A stretch of 38,686 nucleotides of DNA from Bacteroides sp. (GTDB taxonomy: Bacteria > Bacteroidota > Bacteroidia > Bacteroidales > Bacteroidaceae). Location: assembly GCA_019414725.1 (NCBI GenBank), contig DXLM01000024.1, forward strand, positions 1-38,686, in the 5' to 3' direction. A program made the position numbers and the translations under genes. Below are positions 15,001 through 21,767 of this stretch, in pieces. Positions within the stretch are counted from its first letter, which is position 1; each line of letters starts with the position of its first letter. Under the pieces are notes generated by a model. It worked only from the letters and a program-made list of their open reading frames with translations, made no database searches and had not been told where the DNA came from.

Positions 15001-17352
15001 ATGAACGTCTTCTTAAACATCAAACTTATTGCCCGCAACTGGTGGCGAAACAAACTTTTTTTTCTGATTTCGCTATTCAGTCTTACAGCTGGATTAGGAT
15101 GCACCAATCTGCTTATGACTTTTTTTATCCATGAATATAATGTGGAAAAATATAATACCGACCGTAACCTCATTTATCTATTACGTCAAGACTCTCCAAT
15201 GGAAGAAGGTATTAAAGTAGCCTACTCTACCTCAGACGCAGCCACACAGATAAAAGAAAAATATGCTGAAATTACAGATATTCTGCGTGTAAACGGAATG
15301 TCTGGTAATCTTTGCAAATATAATGGAACAGATATCAAACAGTTTCTTTTTATCAGTGCCGACTCTACTTTAAATCAATTTTTTCCTTATACAACTTCAG
15401 AAGGCAGCCTGGAAGAAGTCCTCACGACTCCGGACAAAGTTGCTGTAAACAAAAGATTTGCCCACCAACTTTTCGGAAATCATTCCGGTATTGGAGAAAT
15501 CTTGGAAATAATCAATAAAGAAGGACAAAGTAAAAGTTATAAAGTAGCAGCTATATTAGAAGATCGTCCACAATCTTTTCTGCATTTTGATTTGCTGACA
15601 GGACTATCCGACAAATCATGGGGTGGTCCTGTATTATTGAAACTACAACCAGGTGCATCTCCCTTAGCTTTACAGGAAAAAATTAAAAAAGACAAGATTC
15701 CAGCATTAGTACCGGATTCACGATATTATATTGATCCGATAAAAGAACTATACTTTAATACAGGAAAAGACAGCAAGCAGCAACAGTTGGCTTTTTTCCA
15801 ACATTGTGATGTATTATTACTATATATCAGTCTGATTTCGGCCCTGCTTGTGCTTATCATCGCTTGTTTCAACTATACAAATCTGACTCTCTCACGTACC
15901 CTGCAGCAACTTAAAATGATACATATAGAAAAGCTGATGGGAGCAAAATCAAAAGAAATCCGCAGTCAGTTATTTCTTGATGCAGCACTTACCGTTTTAT
16001 TTGCATTCCTGTTATCATTATTGCTTATTAATGACATGCTGCCGTGGTTTAACAACCTGTTGTCTACCCGCCTTTCCTTCTCTTTCTTTTTCAGCCGGCA
16101 AGTTCTACCTTTACTTTTATCCTTCATTTTCCTCATGGCTGTCATTCCTGGTCTGTATATCAGCCATAAACTCTCTCAACAGACTTTGAGCAAGTATCGG
16201 CAAGCTTATACAGGAAAGAAAAAGCAACAATTTATATGGTTGCTTGTTACCATCCAGTTTATATTTTCAATCGGGTTAGTGTATGCAACCACTCTTGCAC
16301 AAAAACAAATGGATTTAATCAAATCCCGTGCATACCATTACGAAAATACAATAGAAATAGGGAGTGGCACCCTTCCTCTGTTTCCGCTCTATCAGGAACT
16401 GAAACAAATGGATGGAATAGAGTCTATAAGTCTTTCCATGAGTTCTGTACTTTACTGTTGGCTTCGTGAACTTCCTATCCGACAAACAGACGGTAGTATC
16501 CAACATAATTCTATAGCACACATCCCTACCGACACAACTTTCTTCCAAACCATGCATATCCGGCAAATTGCCGGAGTATCTCCCTCCCAAGCCTGTCGGG
16601 AATATACTCATCCGGCTTTTATCAATGAAAAGCTTGCGCGTCTGCTGAACATAGATGTTTCCCACATAGGTCATAAACTAAATGAATTTGATAAATTCTC
16701 GGATTCATTAAGTACTATTGCAGGTATTTTCAAGAACTTCCCATTAAACTCCCTGGAAGAGGAAATCGGTGGTCAACAAATATCTATTGGAACAGAACAA
16801 GATTTAATTCAGAAAGGAACATTCATACAAATAAAACTCATTCCTGAATATTATAAAGAAACATTGGTATCTATTGAAAAATTATGGAAGGAAATGAATG
16901 GTGACAGAGGTTTCAAATATGTAGATATGCATAAAGAATTTATGTTGCGTAATAACAAAGTAATTATACTCTCCCGAATCCTTATCAGCTACTCATTTAT
17001 TGCATTGGCCCTGACCTGTTTTGGCCTGTTCGGTATTTCATGGTACGCTGTACGTCATCGTACCCGTGAAATTGCAATCCGTAAAGTGCACGGTGCTTCC
17101 AATTGGGAAATAGTATGGTTACTAAACCGTTCGTTTCTATGGCAAATACTAGTAGCATACATCATCGCTATTCCGATAACGTGGTTATTAATGCAACATT
17201 GGCTGGAGCAATTTGCTTATCGAATTTCAGCCACACAATGGAATTTCCTGACCCCTGTTCTTATTGTATTGGTAATTACAACCATTACGATAACAATACA
17301 TAGTTATCTCAGTGCACGCACTAATCCGGTAAACAGCCTGAAAGCTGAATAA
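15001..17352 (+). CDS. Two-module FtsX/MacB-type ABC permease, copy 4
   Basis: This 783-residue permease, the last gene of the operon, has TM1 at about 18-40, a first periplasmic domain, and a three-TM block. Its first coupling segment is degenerate (KMIHIEKLMGAK), lacking the usual REYGIRK pattern. A fifth TM, a second periplasmic domain and a final block with an intact REIAIRKVHGAS complete it. It is the most divergent of the four and the only one placed after the ATPase gene, beyond the hairpin at 14948-14982. Its stop is 7 bp from that of the convergent EamA gene. It probably shares the single ATPase, but the weak first coupling helix could mean asymmetric engagement (inference). Confidence 0.9.
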   Translation: MNVFLNIKLIARNWWRNKLFFLISLFSLTAGLGCTNLLMTFFIHEYNVEKYNTDRNLIYLLRQDSPMEEGIKVAYSTSDAATQIKEKYAEITDILRVNGMSGNLCKYNGTDIKQFLFISADSTLNQFFPYTTSEGSLEEVLTTPDKVAVNKRFAHQLFGNHSGIGEILEIINKEGQSKSYKVAAILEDRPQSFLHFDLLTGLSDKSWGGPVLLKLQPGASPLALQEKIKKDKIPALVPDSRYYIDPIKELYFNTGKDSKQQQLAFFQHCDVLLLYISLISALLVLIIACFNYTNLTLSRTLQQLKMIHIEKLMGAKSKEIRSQLFLDAALTVLFAFLLSLLLINDMLPWFNNLLSTRLSFSFFFSRQVLPLLLSFIFLMAVIPGLYISHKLSQQTLSKYRQAYTGKKKQQFIWLLVTIQFIFSIGLVYATTLAQKQMDLIKSRAYHYENTIEIGSGTLPLFPLYQELKQMDGIESISLSMSSVLYCWLRELPIRQTDGSIQHNSIAHIPTDTTFFQTMHIRQIAGVSPSQACREYTHPAFINEKLARLLNIDVSHIGHKLNEFDKFSDSLSTIAGIFKNFPLNSLEEEIGGQQISIGTEQDLIQKGTFIQIKLIPEYYKETLVSIEKLWKEMNGDRGFKYVDMHKEFMLRNNKVIILSRILISYSFIALALTCFGLFGISWYAVRHRTREIAIRKVHGASNWEIVWLLNRSFLWQILVAYIIAIPITWLLMQHWLEQFAYRISATQWNFLTPVLIVLVITTITITIHSYLSARTNPVNSLKAE

Positions 17353-17359
17353 CAAACGT

Positions 17360-18247
17360 CTATGTATATGTTCTCTTTTGCTGAAAAAGAACCAAGCTTA
17401 CAGAAATCACAACAAGGATTATGCCCAAAGCACTGTATGTAGTAAAGAGTTCTTTGAATACAAATACCCCTACCAGGACTGCCGTAAGAGGTTCCAATGC
17501 ACCCAATAAGGAAGTCAACGTCGGTCCTGCCAATTTTACAGCCTTCACCAACGTAATATTAGAGATCGCAGTTGCAGGAAGTGCCAGTCCTCCGATATAG
17601 AGCCAAGTGATTACATTGGTTTCCAAACGGACCCCCTCATCATAGAAAAGTCCTCCCAGCAAAAAGAACAAGGCTCCCAGCCCCATCACATAACAAGTTA
17701 ATACCGTAGAATTAACTTCCACTGCTCTGGTTTTTCTTATACCTATTATATAACCGGCATAAGAGAAAACCGATATGCAGGCCGCTATCAATCCCATCAT
17801 TCTATTTCCACCATTATATTCTATATTTCCGGAAGATAATAAAGATGCTCCTACTAATGATAAAACGATAGCAGCGAAAGTCACAATAGACTTTTTTTCT
17901 CTAAAGAAAACAGCCATTGTTACTGCAACAGCCAGCGGATACATAAAATGGATGATAGAAGCAACACCACTTGCAATATTCTGATAAGCTATGACAAGAC
18001 TGAACGAAGTAAGCGCACGCAGCAAGCTCAGTCCGAAAATTGTTTTAAAATCTTTATACCCTATGTGAAAATCACATTTGGTAAGAAAAGCAAAAACAAG
18101 CAAGACAACTGTAGCAACTCCCCAACGATAAGTCAGCACTTCGAAAGAAGAATATCCAATAGCCAACAAGCTTATGGAAAAAAACGGTGCCAATCCGAAA
18201 GTCGCAGAAGACACTGCTGCATATAAAATACCTTTTATCCGATTCAT
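17360..18247 (-). CDS. EamA/DMT-family transporter
   Basis: The 295-residue protein has about ten hydrophobic helices arranged as two EamA repeats (about 5-135 and 150-285). These are members of the drug/metabolite transporter superfamily, which export or import small metabolites; the substrate is unknown. I place the start at the ATG at 18247 (MNRIKGILYAAVSSATFG). The longer reading begins with TTG at 18283 and would include the -7 promoter element at 18271-18278 within coding sequence. Upstream on the same strand, the palmitoyltransferase gene is closed by a strong terminator, so this gene is transcribed separately. Confidence 0.9.
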   Translation of the reverse strand: MNRIKGILYAAVSSATFGLAPFFSISLLAIGYSSFEVLTYRWGVATVVLLVFAFLTKCDFHIGYKDFKTIFGLSLLRALTSFSLVIAYQNIASGVASIIHFMYPLAVAVTMAVFFREKKSIVTFAAIVLSLVGASLLSSGNIEYNGGNRMMGLIAACISVFSYAGYIIGIRKTRAVEVNSTVLTCYVMGLGALFFLLGGLFYDEGVRLETNVITWLYIGGLALPATAISNITLVKAVKLAGPTLTSLLGALEPLTAVLVGVFVFKELFTTYSALGIILVVISVSLVLFQQKRTYT

Positions 18248-18270
18248 GTCCTTTTCAAGTAAAGCGGATA

Positions 18271-18278
18271 CAAAGATA
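18271..18278 (-). promoter_or_regulatory. Promoter -7 element for the EamA gene
   Basis: The minus strand reads TATCTTTG, an exact TAnnTTTG match, 23 nt before the ATG at 18247. Its position decides against the upstream TTG start. Confidence 0.6.
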
Positions 18279-18293
18279 GACAATAATACATAA

Positions 18294-18328
18294 TAAAAAA
18301 ACAGGTTGCCTTTGTAAAGGCAACCTGT
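18294..18328 (-). terminator. Intrinsic terminator after serine palmitoyltransferase
   Basis: On the minus strand, ACAGGTTGCCTTT and AAAGGCAACCTGT (18328-18301) form a perfect 13-bp stem with a 2-nt apex, followed by seven T. It lies 7 nt past the stop at 18335. Confidence 0.9.
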
Positions 18329-18334
18329 GATATC

Positions 18335-19522
18335 TTACTTTATGATTTCCAACTTCTTAAAGCATTTAGTCAGTTTATCCACAGCATAGTCAACTTGTTC
18401 CTTTGTATGAGTAGCCATCAAAGCAACACGCACCAAAGTATCTTGTGGTGCACAAGCCGGTGGAATAACAGGATTAATAAATATACCCTCGTCAAATGCC
18501 AGTTTAGTCACTTCGAATGTCTTATCCGTATCACGAACATAAAGTGGAATAATCGGACTTTCAGTATCACCGATTTCAAAACCGGCCTGACGGAAACAAT
18601 CCAAAGCATAATTTGTAATCTTCCACAAATTCTCACGACGTTCGGGCTCACTCTTGAGGATATGAAGTGCAGCACGTGCAGCAGCTGTTGCAGCAGGAGT
18701 ATTACTTGCAGAGAATATATATGAACGTGAGTTGTGACGCAACCAGTTGATTGTATCTTTATCCGCAGCAACAAAACCACCGATAGAAGCCAGTGACTTT
18801 GAGAATGTACCCATAATAACATCTACCTGATCTGTCAGTCCGAAGTGATCACAGACACCTCGCCCGTCACGACCGAACACACCCAAGCCGTGTGCTTCAT
18901 CCACCATGATACTTGCATTGTATTTGTCTTTCAAACGAACAATCTCAGGCAAGTTAGCCAAATCACCTTCCATAGAGAAAACCCCGTCCACCACAATCAG
19001 TTTCACAGATTCCGGTTTACACTTCTGAAGTTCTTTCTCAAGGGCTTCCATATCATTGTGCTTGTATTTCAACTGGGTGGAGAAAGAAAGGCGACGTCCG
19101 TCTACGATGGAAGCATGGTCACGGTCATCACAGATAATGTAGTCATTGCGGTCTGTCAGGCAAGATACCACACCCTCATTTACAGTAAAACCGGTAGAAT
19201 AAACCAATGCATCATCTTTCCCTACGAATTCCGCCAATTCCTTTTCTAACTGAACGTGCAGGTCAAGCGTACCATTCAAGAAGCGTGAACCTGCACAACC
19301 TGTACCATATTTACGGGTTGCAGCAACAGCTGCTTCAATAATCCGTTCATCGTAGGTTAACCCCATATATGAGTTGGAGCCAAACATCAGCACCTTTTTA
19401 CCATCCATGATAACCTCTGTATCCTGATGGCTGTCTATCTCACGAAAATAAGGGTAAACGCCTCTTTCCATGTATAGTTGAGGCAATCTGAATTTACTTA
19501 ACTTGTCTTGTAATAATCCCAT
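18335..19522 (-). CDS. spt: Serine palmitoyltransferase (alpha-oxoamine synthase family)
   Basis: The 395-residue PLP enzyme is of the alpha-oxoamine synthase family (KBL, BioF, SPT). Visible are the GTGCAGSRFLNG substrate loop (73-84), DHAS (135-138), the cofactor-binding DEAHGLG (208-214) and the Schiff-base lysine K242 in GTFSKSLASIGG. Relatives that condense serine with palmitoyl-CoA give 3-ketosphinganine, the first step of sphingolipid synthesis. From memory it closely resembles the Bacteroides SPT (BT_0870 in B. thetaiotaomicron); I could not align it. No bioA/bioB/bioD or threonine dehydrogenase gene is adjacent, which argues against BioF or KBL. It is divergent from a lipid-kinase-family gene, consistent with lipid metabolism. 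Start and length fit the family. Confidence 0.88.
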   Translation of the reverse strand: MGLLQDKLSKFRLPQLYMERGVYPYFREIDSHQDTEVIMDGKKVLMFGSNSYMGLTYDERIIEAAVAATRKYGTGCAGSRFLNGTLDLHVQLEKELAEFVGKDDALVYSTGFTVNEGVVSCLTDRNDYIICDDRDHASIVDGRRLSFSTQLKYKHNDMEALEKELQKCKPESVKLIVVDGVFSMEGDLANLPEIVRLKDKYNASIMVDEAHGLGVFGRDGRGVCDHFGLTDQVDVIMGTFSKSLASIGGFVAADKDTINWLRHNSRSYIFSASNTPAATAAARAALHILKSEPERRENLWKITNYALDCFRQAGFEIGDTESPIIPLYVRDTDKTFEVTKLAFDEGIFINPVIPPACAPQDTLVRVALMATHTKEQVDYAVDKLTKCFKKLEIIK

Positions 19523-19622
19523 ATCCTATTGTATATGTAAGCCTCGTCGGCCTACTTTAAAATAATGTATATAAACTCACTAATACATTCTGTTTTCAAG
19601 GTGTTCCCGTCAAAACAGGCTG

Positions 19623-19630
19623 CAAAGATA
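19623..19630 (-). promoter_or_regulatory. Promoter -7 element for spt
   Basis: The minus strand reads TATCTTTG, an exact TAnnTTTG match, 100 nt before the ATG. This implies a leader of about 90 nt. Confidence 0.55.
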
Positions 19631-19723
19631 GTAAATTCTACAACCGATTGTACTTTTTTTCAAAAAAAATATTTAGGGGCATCAAAACTTTTAGGATTTA
19701 GGGCAGTTATAAACAAAATGTAT

Positions 19724-19731
19724 TACTTTTG
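19724..19731 (+). promoter_or_regulatory. Promoter -7 element for the lipid-kinase gene
   Basis: TACTTTTG matches TAnnTTTG 35 nt before the ATG at 19767. It is back-to-back with the spt promoter, so the two lipid genes share one regulatory region. Confidence 0.55.
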
Positions 19732-19766
19732 CGTTTAATAAAGAGCTAAACTACCAAAGTAAAAGT

Positions 19767-20801
19767 ATGACCACGAAAAAGAAAATTGTATTTGTCGTTA
19801 ATCCTATCTCGGGGACACAGGGGAAAAGAGCCATATTAAAATGGATTGACGAACGTATAAACCGTACACTTTATGATTATACGATTGTCAAAACACAATA
19901 TGCCGGCCATGCTGAAAAGATTGCGGCTACAGCTGCCAAAGAGAAAGTAGATATAGTAGTGGCTATTGGAGGAGATGGAACTATAAACGAAATAGGACGT
20001 GCATTGATACATACGGATACGGCATTAGGCATTATACCTTGCGGATCGGGAAACGGACTGGCACGGCATTTACAAATTCCTTTGGAACCCAAGGCTGCTA
20101 TTGACATTATAAACGAAAGTTCTGTTGCCTGTATTGATTACGGAAAAATAAACAATATACCCTTTTTCTGCACATGCGGAGTAGGTTTTGACGCGTTTGT
20201 CAGCTTAAAGTTTGCTGATTCAGGTAAACGCGGACTACTAACCTATCTGGAAAATACCTTGCATGAAAGTCTGAGTTACAAACCTGAAACTTATGAAATA
20301 GAAAATGAAGAAGGAACGGTAAAATACAAAGCTTTCCTGATAGCCTGCGGCAATGCCTCCCAATATGGGAACAACGCATATATTGCTCCACAGGCCTCGT
20401 TAACCGATGGGTTGATGGATGTCACAATATTAGAGCCGTTCACAGTGCTGGATGTTCCTTCTTTATCTTTTCAACTTTTCAACAAAACCATAGACCAAAA
20501 CAGCCGGATCAAGACATTCCGTACTAAAAAGATTAAAATACATCGTTCAAAACCCGGAGTTATGCATTATGACGGAGATCCGATCATGGGAGGAAAAGAT
20601 ATTGAGGTAGAATTGATTCCACACGGACTCAACATCATTGTTTCTGATAAAAAAAAAGAGAACGAACCTTTTAGTCTCTTACAGCAAATATCCGAAATAT
20701 TCAGTGGTATGAAACCTAAAGCTGAAACTTTTGCTTTCCGGCACAGCCATTTATTTGAACTTAACAAAAGTTTATTGCGTCGTCTATCCAAAAAACAATA
20801 A
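19767..20801 (+). CDS. Diacylglycerol-kinase-family (YegS/DgkB-like) lipid kinase
   Basis: The 344-residue protein has the diacylglycerol kinase catalytic fold. VNPISGTQGK (11-20) forms the nucleotide-binding start, GGDGT (68-72) is the ATP-binding signature, and PCGSGNGLAR (91-100) follows. A second beta-sandwich domain contains KIHRSKPGVMHYDGDPIMGG. Members phosphorylate diacylglycerol, sphingosine or ceramide-like lipids. It lies divergent from serine palmitoyltransferase with a shared upstream region, so a sphingoid or ceramide substrate is plausible (inference) but diacylglycerol is equally possible. About 35 C-terminal residues form a basic tail (FAFRHSHLFELNKSLLRRL) beyond the usual domain. 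Confidence 0.88.
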   Translation: MTTKKKIVFVVNPISGTQGKRAILKWIDERINRTLYDYTIVKTQYAGHAEKIAATAAKEKVDIVVAIGGDGTINEIGRALIHTDTALGIIPCGSGNGLARHLQIPLEPKAAIDIINESSVACIDYGKINNIPFFCTCGVGFDAFVSLKFADSGKRGLLTYLENTLHESLSYKPETYEIENEEGTVKYKAFLIACGNASQYGNNAYIAPQASLTDGLMDVTILEPFTVLDVPSLSFQLFNKTIDQNSRIKTFRTKKIKIHRSKPGVMHYDGDPIMGGKDIEVELIPHGLNIIVSDKKKENEPFSLLQQISEIFSGMKPKAETFAFRHSHLFELNKSLLRRLSKKQ

Positions 20802-20813
20802 AAAATATCTTTT

Positions 20814-20870
20814 TTCTGAACATCAGTAAAGACTCTGCAAATAAAAACAGTTTCTTTATGATGTTCAGAA
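20814..20870. repeat. 12-bp inverted repeat between convergent genes
   Basis: TTCTGAACATCA (20814-20825) is exactly repeated in inverse orientation at 20859-20870 with 33 nt between. It occupies most of the 80-bp gap between the convergent lipid-kinase and trmN6 stops. It could fold as a bidirectional 3'-end hairpin, but the loop is long and no clean T-run follows. Confidence 0.5.
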
Positions 20871-20881
20871 TAATCCGCTCT

Positions 20882-21586
20882 CTACATGTTCAGATAGAAT
20901 TCTTTAGTCAAGGCTATATATTCTTCACTATACACATGACGTGATAATTCGATGGTCAAATCGTCTATAACACACTTATCCACAGAGAATTTGAAAGCAA
21001 GCAGCACCCGTTTGGGCTCCGATCCAGGTTTTGTATGAATGAAAGTCTGATGTGAGAGATGTAATCCGTAACGAGTGGCAGCCATCAAAAAAGATTCTTT
21101 ACCATCAGCAGGAATAATCACAGAAAAAACGCCTTCGGGATGAAGCAAACGGGCTGCAGATCCTGCTAATTTGTCAAAATCAAGAAAATCTGTATGCCGG
21201 GCGATATTACGCTGTTTCCCTGGGCATTTCAATGAATCGGTAAAATAAGGAGGATTGGAAACAATGACATCAAAGAGTGTTTCCGATGTAAAATGACAAA
21301 TATCCTGCAACTCCACTTCTATCCTATCCTGCCACGGAGATGCCGCCACATTTCCACGAGCCTGTTCCACAGCATCCGCATCTATATCAACCGCTCTTAT
21401 CCGGGCATTGCACCGCTGTGCCATCATCAAAGAAATCAATCCGGTTCCAGTACCAATATCTAAAATATTACGGGCGGAAACCACATCGGCCCAAGCTCCC
21501 AATAAAACTCCGTCCGTACCAACCTTCATGGCACATCTATCATGATAAACAGTAAATTGCTTAAAAGAAAAATAAGGATTTGGCAT
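20882..21586 (-). CDS. trmN6: tRNA1(Val) (adenine37-N6)-methyltransferase
   Basis: The 234-residue SAM-dependent methyltransferase has motif I LDIGTGTG (42-49), an acidic post-I motif AVDIDADA and the N6-adenine catalytic motif SNPPYF (110-115). The N-terminal FSFKQFTVYHDRCAMKVGTDGVLLGAW is the signature of the TrmN6/YfiC family, which methylates A37 of tRNA-Val. The length matches E. coli YfiC (about 245). It stands alone on the minus strand, convergent with the lipid kinase and divergent from lon. The substrate assignment rests on family resemblance. Confidence 0.9.
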   Translation of the reverse strand: MPNPYFSFKQFTVYHDRCAMKVGTDGVLLGAWADVVSARNILDIGTGTGLISLMMAQRCNARIRAVDIDADAVEQARGNVAASPWQDRIEVELQDICHFTSETLFDVIVSNPPYFTDSLKCPGKQRNIARHTDFLDFDKLAGSAARLLHPEGVFSVIIPADGKESFLMAATRYGLHLSHQTFIHTKPGSEPKRVLLAFKFSVDKCVIDDLTIELSRHVYSEEYIALTKEFYLNM

Positions 21587-21609
21587 ACTATATTTATTAA
21601 ATTAGCTGT

Positions 21610-21617
21610 CAAAAATA
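21610..21617 (-). promoter_or_regulatory. Promoter -7 element for trmN6
   Basis: The minus strand reads TATTTTTG, matching TAnnTTTG, 23 nt before the trmN6 ATG. Confidence 0.5.
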
Positions 21618-21712
21618 GGAAAATCCATTTAATTACTCCAATTATTAGGAAATATTTGATTTTTAAAACTCAATTAGTTCCCATGAATTTTCCTTATTCG
21701 ACAAGGAATGAT

Positions 21713-21720
21713 TAACTTTG
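21713..21720 (+). promoter_or_regulatory. Promoter -7 element for lon
   Basis: TAACTTTG matches TAnnTTTG, 47 nt before the lon ATG. An AGAGGA stretch lies 8 nt before the ATG, one of the few Shine-Dalgarno-like sequences in the window. No CIRCE or other heat-shock operator was seen. Confidence 0.55.
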
Positions 21721-21767
21721 TCCCCGTTTTGGGCATTGGGCTCAATTTAACACAAGAGGAATAAATT

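Noticed and set aside
17370..17392. Hairpin (GTTCTCTTT with AAAAAGAAC) at the 3' end of the EamA gene as terminator of the export operon
   Set aside because: It has one mismatch and is not followed by a T-run on the plus strand; too weak to call.
18248..18283. Upstream TTG start for the EamA transporter
   Set aside because: The extension contains the TATCTTTG promoter element at 18271-18278 and adds residues outside the family fold.
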